This document shows positions 33,138-45,720 of a stretch of DNA of 64,000 bases, piece by piece. The position numbers were made by a program, and so were the translations under genes. The stretch is from Liquidambar formosana (Eukaryota; Streptophyta; Magnoliopsida; Saxifragales; Altingiaceae). The notes beneath the pieces were generated by a model, which saw only the letters and a list, made by a program, of their open reading frames with translations, was not told where the DNA came from and ran no database searches. The stretch spans positions 15,027,848-15,091,847 of the forward strand of contig CM077820.1 of the NCBI GenBank assembly GCA_039720395.1, in the 5' to 3' direction. Position 1 is the first letter of the stretch. Every line of letters starts with the position of its first letter.

Positions 33138-34195
33138 CTATGAACAAAAAACAAATAATAGTTCAAAGGAAAAAGAAAAGTAAAAGAAATTAACCAGGAA
33201 ACATGGTTGTCAAAAGACATGTCATGTCTAGGCACTCGCCTAAGTACACAAGTGTTGTGTTATGCTAACTGCGATTATAACATCATGACAAATAAATAGT
33301 ACTGATGTAAAAAATGAAAATGTGTGCTCATAAAGGTTGGTGGTCCTATCCCATTTAACAAATGCATACTTGTTAACTATTAGGTGATTGTATGTTGTAA
33401 ACATTTAGAGAAAAATCAGCAGCATTTCACTATAGTTCTCCAAGTACATCATTTAGAGAGTAAAGTACATTGCACTTCCCACTCTAAACTTGTACCCTGA
33501 GAACAACTGGAGAATGTACCGAACGATCTATAAATGTATCCAATATATCAGAACCAAATAGTTGAGAAGTATGCATTCCTAAACTGTCCATAAGGACAAT
33601 TTAAGAATGAATGTGTGTTAAGGTGCCAATTACCCTTATCAACAGATAGATTATGTCAAGAAACATTCTATATCATAATTATACATAACGATTTACCTAC
33701 CATCATCTAGAGGTTGAAAAAAAGAAGAAGTAAGAACCACCTTGTATCCACATAGTCATTCTTGAACAGGGCATCTAAGGGAGCATGAATATGATATGCA
33801 AGGTTAGATAAATGTCATGATAAATATTGAAAAAAACATTAAAAAAAATTTAAGCAAATAAAAACATGTGAAATTTATATATCATCAATCGACTAATATT
33901 AGTGTCCAAAAAAAGGAGTCAAAAATGCTTTGAGTGAAAACAGATTGTTACAGAGAATTACTCCATACTGTAGTTTGTGATTGCTTTCTTGAAATAAATA
34001 AGAACAGATTATTCCCTAAGGGCCTGTTTGTTACCTATGAATTTAAGGTGGGAAATTTTAAGCTATTAGGAACTGATAGAAATTTGGCTCTTCATTTGAT
34101 GAGATTTAACAGGAACCAAAATACCCATGAATACCTCAATTCCCATGAAATGCAGGATTATCAACACCAATCGAAAATTCTAACTTCGTTAACTA
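31247..34195. repeat. 2.9 kb segmental duplication, copy 1
   Basis: Collinear with 59735-62590 at roughly nine bases in ten by eye. It covers the 5' three exons of the Mediator-associated gene, the long intron and upstream DNA. It starts near AACATGGCATTTT and stops inside a transposon end (ATTCTAAC at 34188). Confidence 0.8.
32562..32660. repeat. C-run, A-run and purine tract in an intron
   Basis: About 15 C are followed directly by about 17 A, then GAA/GAG-rich sequence. It lies in intron 1 of the Mediator-associated gene. In the second copy this piece is deleted together with most of exon 2. Confidence 0.85.
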
Positions 34196-34546
34196 ATGTT
34201 TATACTCAATATTTTTCTTTACACAAGAAATAATTATTTTTTGGGCACAATTATCATAAAGTGATTAGACTAAAATTGGACGTAAACAGTCAGGGAATTT
34301 TTTTTCATTTACAAAAATCCACTGAATTGGTTAAAATATGTGATTTTTGGTTTTCTTCATCCCAGGAAAAAAGAAGAAGTGATTTTCGGTTTTGAACAGC
34401 TTAAATTGACAAGAACAGAGATGATTTTGGCAAGATTAGATTATCTTTTATTACAAATAATCAGTCAAAGAGAGAAGTCTTTTTGAAATCCGAATAACAA
34501 TAACCTTAAATCTCTGAATTAAAACTCTTAGCAAACGAACAGGCCC
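34018..34546. mobile_element. Non-autonomous transposon, TIR AGGGCCTGTTTGTT
   Basis: AAGGGCCTGTTTGTTACC at the left is mirrored by GCAAACGAACAGGCCCTT at the right, about 530 bases apart. No protein lies between them. The second duplication copy retains only the left end (62424-62590). The GGGCCTGTTTG end is common in plant MITEs. I found no clear target duplication. Confidence 0.65.
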
Positions 34547-35250
34547 TTGAAGGAAACTACAATGCTTAAGATAACAAATCAGAAGAGACCCTTTATGAGA
34601 AAAGCTCTTTGGAAGAATTCACAAAATTGATCTCCAACAACAGAAACCAAAAAACTGAGACCATAGTACTGCTCAATTTAGTTTATGAGAGCAAAAACAC
34701 AGCAAAGAGAACATTAAACCGCAACCCAAATGCTAAAAACCAAGATAAACCTCCAGAGCAAAAACAGAATAGAAGAACAGACAATCTACCAGACCTTACC
34801 AAATCGATCTGAACAACACCTCAGAAAACCACTTCCAAATAGAAGAAAAGCCACTTCTCCACGACCCGACTCCACAACACAAGCAAAGAAACCTAGACAA
34901 ATATATATGTGTATATACACAGAAAATCATAGCCAAACAACAAAAACCCTAAAGATCGAATTAAAAAAAACCCTAAAAATCAATTGTATCTGCGTGTGAG
35001 TGTCGGAACAGAAGTAGAAGAAATCGAACCAAAATAGGTGAGAAAGTGAGTCAGAGAGCGAGAGAGAGGGAGGAATTTGTACCGATTGAGGGACTGCTAC
35101 AGCGATCTGCGATGGCTTCCAGTGAGGCTGTCCAATGACCGCCGATGGTACTAACGGAGACAGCTGTGGCGAGGACCGTGAGCTGGTCGACGATGAGGTG
35201 AGGCTTTTTGCGGGAAAGCGAGCTACAAAAATGGTCAGACTTTTTGCCCT
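34547..35250 (-). promoter_or_regulatory. Probable 5' region of the Mediator-associated gene, copy 1
   Basis: Two AAACCCTAA-type telo boxes (around 34946 and 34970), a purine-rich stretch (35040-35075) and a GC-richer segment (35076-35215) that ends with CAATCG|GTACAA on the minus strand look like a promoter and a non-coding first exon with its donor. The next acceptor is at 33138. No protein in this segment was recognised. Confidence 0.35.
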
Positions 35251-35371
35251 TCATTAAATGGTAGCCATGTATGGTTGTATCCGAAAAAATAAAATATGGA
35301 AATAGAAAGAGTTTAGCATAGTCCAAAATGGCTCCAATACAAGGGTTACCATAATTGGGATCATGTTCCAC

Positions 35372-36400
35372 GTGGGTACAATACATACAATATTCATATT
35401 TTCCTATTACATCCATAATCTCAAATACAAATTATGTCTATGTTTAATATTACATGCTCAAAATAAGGAGTTTAATATAATCCAAAACCCAATATGATAA
35501 CCATATCTAACAACATTCATCACATTAACAAGCATCTCAAAAAGTCACCATCAGCATCACTTGAAGGGCACCATGTCCCTTATAGAACTTGGAAAAAAAT
35601 GAGAAGGATGAGCCGTCACCCATAAGAAACATTTTTGTATTTAATAGTACACCAAAGTTTCAAAGAAAGAACAATTTAATATAATACTTGATTTTCAAAT
35701 TATAGTCAACTCACACCAAAACAACTTCAAGGACTAAGGCAAATTCTCATTTCATAAAGCCATAGTCATTTTCAAAACCCTTTCCAATTTATTCATTCAT
35801 TCACTTGAATGCCACATATGATATGTGAGGATGGCATTCTATTCATGCCAATCTCAATTATTGAATCTCCCTAATAGATATGCGCGTTCTGAGCGTAGAA
35901 ATAGGATCACCCATCCAAGAAATTCAAGGAAGGCACACTTACCCCAAAACCATGAAGGAGAAACACACAGTAACTCTAGCTCGACGACCTTCCACTATCA
36001 TCTTAGGTATTCTAAAAACCAATTTCATAAATATCCATTTAACTTTCCTCTAGCCCCAAAACCATAGTATTCAAAAGTGTAGTCTCATACATTAAAAATC
36101 CATAATTTTCCATCTCAAAACCATGTTTGGTCATTTAAAATTTAAATTCTCAAAATTAGCCCCAATTGCAAAACATGAAGCTCTATTGACAAAATCTTGA
36201 AATTATAAATCCAACAATTTCCAATACTTCCCATGGCAATGTTATTCTAAAAAATTGTGAAATGCCTAACCAACATAATTTCCACAATTTAATCATAAGT
36301 TCATAACATTCAAAGCCCAAAAACAATTTCTCATGTTTCCCAAAATTCCAAATATTCATCATATGGTGCATAAATCAAAATTGTGCTTCAAGATACACAC
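35372..36400. repeat. RLP 3'-flank block, copy 2, plus shared flank
   Basis: 35372-35675 matches 7905-8270. 35695-36290 matches 58550-59345 (TTTCCAATTTATTCATT, CACTTGAATGCCACATAT, CCATGGCAATGTTATTC). No gene. At GAAACACACAGTAACTC (35963) it holds the empty site of the insert at 58836. Confidence 0.65.
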
Positions 36401-37309
36401 CTACAATTTAATCACAAGTAGAAATCTTAGACCTTGTAGAAAAATCTCACAAGCAAACATAAGTCATCAACATTTTCTCATGAAATTGCATTTTATATAG
36501 TAACTCCGTGTAAAATGCACAATACATTATGAAACCTATAAATGTGGCCACAAATTCCATAGGTCTAAGTTTGAAACATATATGCAGATCAGAATTTTAG
36601 CAATGTACCAAAGTATGAATGCTGCCCATGCACCTAGCTACCTCATCAAAATGTAGCTAGAATGCAAGGTAGTAGCTCTTCTAGAGTGAAAATGCAAGAA
36701 AATCCAACCCTTTAAAGCCAAAATCAAGCCCTATCTGAGGATCTTTGGACAAAAGGGCAATTTAATTTGTAAGGCTGGCATAAAATCAGAATTACAAAAT
36801 TCCCCATACAACAACTTTTACAAGCTAGGTTGGACCAATCCTGACGGGTCCCAATGGGCCAAACTTTTTGTGTAAATGTGGATTGGTTGGCCCCAACCTC
36901 TAAGGTCAAAAGGAATTTTAACTACAAACAACATAATATATCATATACGAGAAATGAAATTATCCTTGATTATCAGAACCTCAAGCAAAGTAAGATAAAA
37001 AACCAATTGATTAATCACGAAACAAAATGAAAAAAAGAAACAAAGAAAAGAAGTGAAAGATAAGGAAAACTGAAAATAGAACTTTGAATAACTCAAAAAT
37101 AAAGGAGAAAAAAGAAAACAGAAATTTAAAGAATTGTTTTGTCTATCAATTTTATTTTTTATTTTCTACATCCCCAGTTTTAGTAGTACTCCATAGTATA
37201 GAAACAAATAGATTTTAGTATAGAATCATTAACAAGGTCACCAAATAGAAGCAAGTTGTTCATTCTCAATAAGACTGTTTCAAGAATCAGGGTGGGCGGA
37301 TAGCGGTTG
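36401..37309. other. Spacer, nothing recognised
   Basis: AT-rich sequence with A-rich simple tracts at 37020-37120. No gene, RNA or transposon ends were seen. Confidence 0.4.
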
Positions 37310-37515
37310 AAATGTTGAGATTTTAGTGGGTTCATGGGCAGTCCGCAGTTGGGAAAGTGGAAACCCAAATATAAACCGCCCAGCCGCATTCTTTTAAAAA
37401 CATGACGAGATTAAATGTTGAGATTTTAGTGGGTTCATGGGCAGTCCGCAGTTGGGAAAGTGGAAACCCAAATATAAACCGCCCAGCCGCATTCTTTTAA
37501 AAACATGACGAGATT
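37310..37515. repeat. Perfect 103-bp tandem duplication
   Basis: The unit from AAATGTTGAGATTTTAGTGG to AACATGACGAGATT occurs twice with no difference (37310-37412 and 37413-37515). The absence of any mismatch means a very recent duplication or an assembly artefact. Confidence 0.92.
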
Positions 37516-38093
37516 TTCCACGTGTCGACGTTTAATTGAATGCCGAAACAATCGACATGTGCCCACTTATTCATCACAACTTTGATATATAAATATACAA
37601 GGAGAAAAATTTAGATCGTTCTCACAAGAAGACCCACTCTCAAGTGGCGCCAATGCACCGTCGCCGATCCCCAAAATTTTACTCAAATCTGAGTTTAAAA
37701 AAAAAAAAAAAAAAAAGGGGTAGGGGCTGGAGATGTTCTCAGTTTCTCACGTTCTTACAACAAAATCTACACTTCACTGCTAGGAGAAACAATTGGTGGG
37801 ATTTCTTTTGCATTTGTGCAATTTGTTAAGATTTGCATATTCCCAAATCCAAAATTAAGACATCCACCGAAAAAATTCAAACTCAGCAAGGTGCTGAGAA
37901 ATGATTTCAGCACCTTGGTGCCTTTATGGATGCTTAATTATATAATTAGCAAAGAAACGATACATTCACTCCTTTGCCATTTATTCAATTAGGAATTCAT
38001 CAGAACTTAAAAACGAACAAATGTAAGACTTCGAAAGAAAGTGAGAGTTTATAGTCATAAATTGTTACCCACATACCAAGTAATTGGTGTTCT
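37516..38093. other. Downstream flank of RLP-2
   Basis: Contains a poly-A tract (37698-37716). From 37950 it has sequence shared with the RLP-1 flank (ACGATACATTCACTCCTTTG, CCATTTATTCAATTAGGAAT). Probably the 3' untranslated region plus spacer. AGCAAGGTGCTGAGAAATGA is mirrored by CATTTCAGCACCTTGG (37887-37919), giving a hairpin. Confidence 0.45.
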
Positions 38094-41000
38094 TCACTTG
38101 TCGCTGTGGTTGCTGCCCATCTTTTTCTTCAGCCTAGCTACCTTCACTGCTATTGCCACAAATATCCAGTCTTTGGTTTCATCGACAAACCTGAAGTAAG
38201 CATATCTCCAACTCTTCTTGAATAGTAGAACCCCCAAGGTTCCCCATAACCCAGTCGTGAAGCCTAGCATTACAACGATGTAAAACCACACCTTTTCGGA
38301 CACACCTTCCTTGTCATTTTCTTCATGTCCGATGGGTGTTAGAGCTTCATGTGGTTCATCTCCTGGGCATTTATTTAGCAGTGGAGCTCCACAAAGTTCA
38401 AGGTTGCCAGCATAAATGGAAGGGTCATCAAGAGTTTGGAGCTGATTTCCTGTCGGAATTTTTCCGGAGAGGTTGTTGTAAGACAAGTTCAGGTGGCTAA
38501 GCGAAGTTAAAGCTGACATGCTCTGTGGAATCAAACCTGAAAGATGATTTCTAGAAAAGTCCAGAGATTCCAATAACGTCAGGTTCCCTATGTTCTTTGG
38601 GATGTTTCCTGTTAAATGATTATTCGACAGATTCAAACCACTCAATCTAGAAAGGATTGCGAGCTCTTCGGGGATCACCCCCACTAGGTTATTACTTGAA
38701 AGGTCCATGTTGACTACAAACTTGGTTATCTTTTCAAATTCAAGCTCTCTACCTTTCATGACCTCCATGACTTTCTGGTCTTCCCAATATGTATCTTTAC
38801 GAGCATTGCCAAAATCGACTTCTTCTTGAGCCATGCCACTGAAATTGCCAAAACAACGAGGGATGGTTCCCATAAGATTGTTATCCGCAAGGTCCAAGAT
38901 TCTCAGATAAGAGAGATTGCATATTTGTGGAGGAATACTACCGTTGTATATATTATTTCGTAGCCTAAGAATTTTCAAAGACCCATGCTTCTCTCCAATC
39001 CATTTAGGTATATTTCCAGAGAATTTATTTTCGCCAAGATCCAAAACAGTCAATTCTGTGCAATTTCTCAAGGCTGAAGGAAGCTCTCCGTTAAGACTAT
39101 TGTTGTTTAGGTGCAACCATTCCAAACCAGAAAGATGCCCAAAAGAGCTTGGAATAGGCCCTGTTAGCATGTTGGATGATAGATCAATATAATCTGCAAT
39201 AGGACTATCCCTCCAACAATTAGGAATGTTCCCAAATAACCGGTTGTTTGAGAGATCTATTTCGTACAAATATTCAAAACAACTAGGAATGTTCCCTGAT
39301 AACCTGTTGTTTGAGAGATGTAGTGTAAATAAATTCCTCCAACAATTAGGAATGCTCCCAGATAAGTTGTTGTTTGAGAGGTCTAGAGTCTCCAAAGTTT
39401 CTATTTTGCACAATGAGCTTGGTATTGTACCATTTATGAGGTTCTGATCGAGATATAAACTTTCCAATGCAGGCATCATATGACCAATATTTTGTGGAAG
39501 GGGTCCTGAGATCAAGTTATTAGAAAGAAATACTCTCTTTATATGAGGGAGATTAGGAAACCGTCCACTGACTTGGTTGTGAGAGAGATCCAAGTAGGAG
39601 AGGGGCAAATCCTGAAACCATTTGGGGATAGGTCCTGAGATGCTAGCGTTGGAGAGAAATAGATATGTGACTTCCTTCTGCGTTTGAAGCCATTGCGGAA
39701 TAGTCCCATTAATCTTGCAAGAACTCATAGTGATGGTATCGAGTTGAAAAGGAGGTAGCCAGTCAGATTTCACCTTGAAATTCAAATGATAATTAGAACT
39801 AATATCCAACCATTCCAACTGTGAGAGGTTTGCAAAGTGAACTTCAGAGATTTTACCTTCTAAGGAATTTGAAGAGATGTCTAATGTCTCAAGGTTTAAA
39901 AGTTTTCCAAGAGAATCTGGAATGGCCCCATTCAATTGATTATTGGAAAGATCTAGAACTCTTAAGTTAGACAATTCCCCCAATGTTTTCGGAATGGTCC
40001 CATTCAAAAAATTATCAGAAAGATATAATTCTTTCAGAGCCGACAATTTCCCCAGTGAAGCCAGAATCGGACCAGAGAACAGATTACTCCTAAGATTAAG
40101 ACGTTTTAATTTTGTAAACTGCCCTAACCAATCCGGCAAACGACCACTAAATTCACTACTGTCTAAACTTAGTTCCTCCAAATCATATTCAATGCATCCG
40201 GATATATTTCTTTGACTTTCTAATAACTCTCGGTGAAGTAGGTAATTATTAGACAAATCTAATGATTTCAAGTAACAAAGATTCCATAAGATCTTTGATA
40301 ACCCACCATCAATGCTATTACGTGCAAGATTGAGATGTACAAGGCTTTGAAAATTACCCAGCCAGAGTGGAATTGAAGAATTGAAAGAGTTCCCTGAAAG
40401 ATCAAGGACTCTTAGAGTGGTCATGTTTTGAAGAACATGTGGAATTGGGCCTTCGAATGAATTAGAACTCAGATCTAGGAATTCAACAGAAGAAAGAAAC
40501 GTGGAATTAGTGGAAGCCTGAGAAAGATGAGTGATTGATGACCCACCTTCGATGCTATTGAACCTATTGAATGCAAGATTGAGATGTACAAGGCTCCGAA
40601 AATTACCTAGCCAGAGTGGAATTGAAGAATTGAAAGAGTTCCCTGAAAGATCAAAGACTCCTAGAGAAGTCATGTTTTGAAGAACATGTGGAAATCGGCC
40701 TTGGTATTCAACAGAAGAAAGAAACGTGAAATTAGTGAAAGCCTGAGAAAGATGAGTGTTATGGAGTCCACACCATGCCAAGCGTAACACCAGTAAAAAA
40801 GGGTGCATGTTGAGTACCTGCATCACTTTAGGAGCCCCACTAAGGTCTACGCCGCTCATGTCAAGGTGTTGCAATGCCGATAGACGAGAAACCCATTCTA
40901 GATTCAGAATAGTCAAACTAGAAGGAAAATCATGATTAAGATCAAGAACACGCAAGTTCGTGAGGTTTCCGAGCTGGGGGGGAACCACTCCACTAAAGTT

Positions 41001-41444
41001 GGCATTAGAGAGATTGAGATACCTTAGCCGTTCCATCAAACCCAAGAACTTTGGAATTGGGGTTCGTTGAAAATTGTTGCAACTTAAGTCCAAGTAATTC
41101 AAGTATCTCAACTCCAGCAAACCAGAGTTTAACTCCCGGGCCATTAACTTCTTGGATACGTCCCACTCCCAATAATAACCTGTGGCGTTTCTCATTCGGA
41201 GGTCGAGCTTGACGACATGTTCAGTACTCGTACTGCAGCTTACTCCTTTCCATTTACAGCAATCTGTGCCTTTCCAAGAAGAAAGCCTATGTGAAGGGTC
41301 GTTGAGACTCTGTTTGAACTTGAGAAGAGCTTGTCTTTCTCCTTCTATGCAATCCAAGCTTGAATTCCCGCACAAGCAGAAGTGCGCGGTTTGAATGAGC
41401 AACAAAACAAGTAAAAGAAGCCCAGTAGCGTAAAATTTCCCCAT
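38094..41444 (-). CDS. LRR receptor-like protein (EIX/Cf type), RLP-2
   Basis: Single-exon gene of 1116 residues from MGKFYATG, with the same architecture as RLP-1: signal peptide ([19 protein letters not shown]), LRRNT cap with [16 protein letters not shown], then about 30 LRRs. It has a different island ([20 protein letters not shown]) before the last four repeats, then [12 protein letters not shown], a helix with GFTTG (GxxxG) at about 1052-1075 and a 41-residue tail without a kinase. It is 94 residues longer than RLP-1. About 75 residues come from a tandem duplication near residues 229-379 (HLSQAF...[14 protein letters not shown] twice), in which one copy lacks 8 residues of a repeat ([11 protein letters not shown]). 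About 24 more come from an added short repeat near 686-745. The frame is open throughout, so it is probably functional, and the variable parts are the likely specificity regions. Confidence 0.93.
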   Translation of the reverse strand: MGKFYATGLLLLVLLLIQTAHFCLCGNSSLDCIEGERQALLKFKQSLNDPSHRLSSWKGTDCCKWKGVSCSTSTEHVVKLDLRMRNATGYYWEWDVSKKLMARELNSGLLELRYLNYLDLSCNNFQRTPIPKFLGLMERLRYLNLSNANFSGVVPPQLGNLTNLRVLDLNHDFPSSLTILNLEWVSRLSALQHLDMSGVDLSGAPKVMQVLNMHPFLLVLRLAWCGLHNTHLSQAFTNFTFLSSVEYQGRFPHVLQNMTSLGVFDLSGNSFNSSIPLWLGNFRSLVHLNLAFNRFNSIEGGSSITHLSQASTNSTFLSSVEFLDLSSNSFEGPIPHVLQNMTTLRVLDLSGNSFNSSIPLWLGNFQSLVHLNLARNSIDGGLSKILWNLCYLKSLDLSNNYLLHRELLESQRNISGCIEYDLEELSLDSSEFSGRLPDWLGQFTKLKRLNLRSNLFSGPILASLGKLSALKELYLSDNFLNGTIPKTLGELSNLRVLDLSNNQLNGAIPDSLGKLLNLETLDISSNSLEGKISEVHFANLSQLEWLDISSNYHLNFKVKSDWLPPFQLDTITMSSCKINGTIPQWLQTQKEVTYLFLSNASISGPIPKWFQDLPLSYLDLSHNQVSGRFPNLPHIKRVFLSNNLISGPLPQNIGHMMPALESLYLDQNLINGTIPSSLCKIETLETLDLSNNNLSGSIPNCWRNLFTLHLSNNRLSGNIPSCFEYLYEIDLSNNRLFGNIPNCWRDSPIADYIDLSSNMLTGPIPSSFGHLSGLEWLHLNNNSLNGELPSALRNCTELTVLDLGENKFSGNIPKWIGEKHGSLKILRLRNNIYNGSIPPQICNLSYLRILDLADNNLMGTIPRCFGNFSGMAQEEVDFGNARKDTYWEDQKVMEVMKGRELEFEKITKFVVNMDLSSNNLVGVIPEELAILSRLSGLNLSNNHLTGNIPKNIGNLTLLESLDFSRNHLSGLIPQSMSALTSLSHLNLSYNNLSGKIPTGNQLQTLDDPSIYAGNLELCGAPLLNKCPGDEPHEALTPIGHEENDKEGVSEKVWFYIVVMLGFTTGLWGTLGVLLFKKSWRYAYFRFVDETKDWIFVAIAVKVARLKKKMGSNHSDK
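39208..39385 (-). repeat. Three near-identical short LRR units in RLP-2
   Basis: CCAACAATTAGGAATGTTCC, CAAAACAACTAGGAATGTTC and CCAACAATTAGGAATGCTCC start three successive units of about 65 bases, each followed by GTTGTTTGAGAGATCT or a close variant. RLP-1 has fewer such units at the corresponding place (about 9940-10040). They expand the LRR array within the frame. Confidence 0.7.
40308..40757 (-). repeat. Internal tandem duplication in RLP-2
   Basis: Two adjacent units of about 220-230 bases share CAAGATTGAGATGTACAAGG, GAGTGGAATTGAAGAATTGA, GTTTTGAAGAACATGTGGAA and AACAGAAGAAAGAAACGTG. RLP-1 has a single unit at this position. The copies differ by several percent and by a 24-base in-frame gap in the upstream-coding one. 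Confidence 0.8.
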
Positions 41445-41540
41445 TTCTTTCAACAACAACTACTTCTCAAAGGCAAGCAGGAGAAAATTATGGTTGTCCA
41501 AAGACTATGCGGTTGTGTCTGGAGAATGATGGTTTTGTTC
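41445..41540 (-). promoter_or_regulatory. RLP leader sequence, copy beside RLP-2
   Basis: Matches the leader upstream of RLP-1: TTTCTTTCAACAACAACT, then TATGCGGTTGTGTCTGGAGA. See the RLP-1 leader entry for the other copies. Confidence 0.6.
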
Positions 41541-41679
41541 TCTTTTGTTTTTCTGGTTCTAGTAATTTAAGGATGGATGATTTTTTTGAGCAAGGACTGT
41601 GCCATGTGACTTCTAGGAAGACTGGTAGTCAAAATAACTAAAAAGACTATGATTGTATGAAAAATGAAGAAAAAGGCTA

Positions 41680-42665
41680 CTCCTAACAATTCATTGCAAT
41701 AGTCGTTGTCTCATGAACGTGTTGGACTAAAAGAAAATCCCTTTTTGAGAGATAAGATTTCAAATCTTTTTGAGGTGGTAGAGGATTAATTATATAAAAT
41801 GAAGGTGTTGGGAGGAAACTTCCCCAGTTGAAATCAAATTAATGGGTATAAATTTGACAATTTGGGACTACTGTCTGATAATTTGAATCACTGAATATTG
41901 GTTTTAAAACAGAACAAGTTCGTCTAAAATTAAGTGTTTTTTTTTTGTTTTGTTTTGTTTTTATGTTTTAAAGAAGGTAGAAAAGCATTCTAAGTCGATT
42001 ACTAGAAGTGAATAGTGAGGGTGGCCCAACAAAATGTCTATGGCGCGCTGTGTGTATGTAGATAAATTAAATTGTGTACTCAATTTCTAACAATTGGTTT
42101 TGCAAAATGTTAAGATATTAAAAAGTTTTACAACAGACATATGTAAACATATCCCTTCCCATCTATGTATACTTCATTATCACAAGGCCATATTACACTG
42201 CCAATTGTCCAATGAGATGAACAAAACCAACAAAGCAAATATATTATGTCTGACGAAACACGTATATACACATTGAACAAGTATATACTCCTAACCATTC
42301 ATTGCAATAGTCGCTATCTCATGAACGTGTTGGACTAAAAGAAAATCCCTTTTTGGGAGATAAGATTCCAAATCTTTTTGAGGTGGTGGAGGATTAATTA
42401 TATAAAATGAAGTTGTTGGGAGGAAACTTCCCCAGTTGAAATCAAATTAATAGGACTAGTGTCTGATAATTTGAATCACTGAATATTGGTTTTAAAACAG
42501 AACAAGTTCGTCTGAAATTAAGTGATTTTTTTTTTTTTTTTAAAGAAGGTAGAAAAGCATTCTAAGGCCATTACTAGAAGTGAATTGTGAGGGTGGCCCA
42601 ACAAAATGTCTACAGCAAGCTATGTGTATGTAGATAAATTAAATTGTGCACTCAATTTCTATTAT
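41680..42665. repeat. Tandem duplication of RLP-2 upstream DNA, offset about 605
   Basis: 41690-42080 and 42290-42665 match closely: CTCATGAACGTGTTGGACTA, GGAGGAAACTTCCCCAGTTG, TTAAAACAGAACAAGTTCG. The spacer (42110-42290) repeats sequence from 19135-19215. It is non-coding and likely includes distal promoter sequence of RLP-2. Confidence 0.8.
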
Positions 42666-44828
42666 TGAAATAGTATTAAGATTTTGATATGGAAGTGAAA
42701 GGGAGAGGATTTAAACATTAAAAATAAAGTGGTAAATCACAAGAAACCCCATAATGTTTAGCTATTTTTCATATAACCTTCCTAAATAACAAATGAATGC
42801 AATGTAACCCTTAGGTAGTTTACACATTTTGTAATTAATGCTACCATTAATTGTCTTTTGTAGAATTAATGGTGGTTATATTACATTTTTCATCTCATTT
42901 GATTAATAACAATTAATTGTGGTGCTAATTGCTAATTATTTTTTTAAGAGGTTACGTGAAAAAGGGACGAAATATTAAGAAGGTTTCTTGCAATTTTTCG
43001 AAGATAAAATTCCAAGAAAGATATATGATCCATACATGTAAATATGAAACACAAGCCATCATTTTGGAATGTCAAAAATAAACGTCAGATCTCCAATATG
43101 CCAATATTGGAATTCCAAGAATGATATGTGACCTACCAATACCAATATTAATTCCAGACCCAATTCAATGTGTACAAGCAACACTTCCAAGGACCCCAGA
43201 GTCCACGCAAACTGGACAAAGGTCATCCACTACCAAGTAATATTGGTGCAAAGACTTTGAAAAGAAAAAAAAAAAAAAACACACGCACACACACATTCCG
43301 GCATTAATCATGATCTCACCCCATTTAAGAGATTAGAGATGTGAGCAAATATCAAATTTGAATAAAATTCCTTGTGAAATTTATGCCTCATCAAGAACTC
43401 AAACATGAGTGTGTGAGCGTTACCCTTTTCTAAATCATTCTTGCAATATTTTATAACATATTGTGAGGGTGCCCCATTAAAGCCTATGACTGTGTGTATG
43501 CAGATAAGTTGGATTGAACAATTATTTCTACATAACAAAAAACAAAAAGAGATTGCGAACAAACTTTGTGTATGTAGATAAATTAAATGGCTTACTCAAC
43601 TTTTATTATTGAAATTCTAATAAGATTTTGATAGGAAGTGTAATTAGAGAAGAGAATAAATATATATATATTAAAAAAAGGCAAGTTTCAAAAAATTCCT
43701 AACAAATGAAAGTTCATAAAATTTTATTTTTTTTAAATTAAAAAAGGACTTGAATATTAAAAATAAAATGCCAAGAATGTCATATCCATACATTTAACAC
43801 AAGCCAGCATTTTGGATTAGTGCCCACTGCCTAGGTAGATATGATTCATGCCATTTTTTTTCTTTTGCCTCTGCCAATGCTAGAATTCCAAGAATGATAT
43901 GTGACTCACCAATATAAATTCCAGCCTGGATGTGTGAAAGCAACACTTCCAAGGGAACCCCAAAGTTCACGCAAACTAGAGAAAGACTTTCAAAAGAAAA
44001 CACAAAAAGACTGAGAATAAAAATGAGGCACCCACCAAATATGAGTCATTTTGAAACGTGAGGATTGCGGTATTAAATTTTCTAAAGTCATGTCAATCCA
44101 TGTGTTCAAAAGAACACACCAATGTCATGACCGTGTTAGATGTGTCAAGGTTACATTGTAATTATTTTTTCTTTAGGAGATTACGTGAAAAAAGACTAAA
44201 TATTAATTCATAGGATTTCTTGTAATTTATCCAATATAAAATTCCAAGAAAGATATATATCCCGGCCATACATGCAATTATGTAACTCAAGCCAGCATTT
44301 TGGAATGTGAATAATATACTGTCACATCTCCAATACACCAATACTGGAATTCCAAGAAATATGCCAAGAATGATAACCTATGGGGAAGAGATCTTTTCCA
44401 TTTACTAGATGTACAGTTAAATTTAGATCATTCACGCCACATGAGACCCATTAGAACATATAGAATTCACATGGTAAAAACGATACAAATTTCACTTGAC
44501 CGATCATTGTAATGGAGAGATTCCTTGCTCGTGACTTACCATTTACCAATATTAATTCTAAGCCCCATGTGTGAAAGCAAGACTTCCAAGGACCCCAAAG
44601 GACACGCAAAAGGTCGTCCACTACCAAAAATGCGAAGACTTTTGGAAAAAAAAAAAAATACATAAAAGGATTTTGACATTAATCTTGAGAGAAAAACTTA
44701 TACGTAACTGTGGTACGCCTATTAATATGATATTACGAGTCAAATGATAGTAGAGCAAAGTAAAAATGTCAGGGTATTTTTTAACCCAACATTCCCACTT
44801 TACTCCATACAGATTGACTCGTGATACC
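42666..44828. repeat. Diverged multi-copy spacer
   Basis: A unit with CCAGCATTTTGG, GGAATTCCAAGAATGATATG, AAGCAACACTTCCAAGG and GGTCATCCACTACC appears at about 43050-43260, 43795-44000, 44290-44650, and again at 46100-46150, 46880-46970 and 54215-54340. No gene is present. 44030-44160 matches dispersed block A. Confidence 0.6.
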
Positions 44829-45306
44829 TAGGGGTGTTCATGGTTTAGGTTAAAACCGAGAACATAACCGAATCGAATCTAACTAGTTGGTTTGGTTTGG
44901 GTGTTTTTCCATTTGGTTTGGTTTTGATTTGCATGTTTAAAAAACCAAACCAAACTGGAAAAAAAAAAAAAAAAAAGAAAAAAAGAAAAAAAAAGAAATA
45001 ATTATATTATAAAATTATATATTAAATTTCAATATGTAAATTTCCTATTACTTGGATTGACATATGTTAATATGTTTCCATTTTGATACAATGTTTAATA
45101 TTTGTTTTAGTCGACAATGTTTAATGATATTATTAAATCCATTTTTGTTTTTAATTTGGATTGTCATTTTTCTTATTTTGTTAAATGTATCTAATCATTC
45201 AAGATTTGATGCTACTTGATAGGAGAAAACCCAACCAAACCGATATTTTTTGGTTTGGTTTGGTTTGGTTTGAAATTCCCTCTAAAATCGAACCATGAAC
45301 ACCCCA
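44829..45306. mobile_element. hAT MITE with 8-bp target duplication GTGATACC
   Basis: The terminal inverted repeats TAGGGGTGTTCATGGTTTAG and AATCGAACCATGAACACCCC face each other, 478 bases end to end. The exact 8-base duplication GTGATACC flanks them at 44821-44828 and 45307-45314. Subterminal TTGGTTTGGTTT repeats are present at both ends. This is a complete non-autonomous hAT element with no coding capacity. Confidence 0.92.
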
Positions 45307-45611
45307 GTGATACCACATAGCTGTATTACAGTTACACATAAGACTTACTCTAATCATGGTCTCACCCCATTTAAGAGATGTGAGAAAATCATGCCAAAAA
45401 AAAAAAAAAAAAAATTGGGACAATTTTTATTTGCAGAGCGGTAAAGAATAGGAAATGACACAAAATATAAATCTAGATACATGTTTTTTGAAAACTGCTT
45501 AAAATTTTATTAATCCACCTAAATTTTTACACTTGATTTACTTGATAAAAGCTATGGTTGTTCACTATTTAATTTGCAGCAAGGATTCTGACGCAAATAT
45601 TCTCTTCCTGT

Positions 45612-45720
45612 TTTCAAGAACAACTAGTTCCTAAAAGCATACGACCCCCCCCCCCCCCCCCCCCCCCGCCCAAAAAAAAAAATGATTTTACAGTTGTGTC
45701 CATGGAGAACTATGGTTTTG
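45612..45720 (-). pseudogene. Orphan RLP leader 2, interrupted by a C-run
   Basis: CAAGAACAACTAGTTCC and CAGTTGTGTCCATGGAGAAC match the RLP leaders. A block of about 22 C and 10 A (45646-45680) interrupts it. No RLP coding sequence precedes it. Confidence 0.55.

Noticed and set aside
34609..34999. Lys/Asn-rich plus-strand frames near the Mediator-associated 5' region
   Set aside because: They are biased by A-rich leader DNA and have no recognisable domain.
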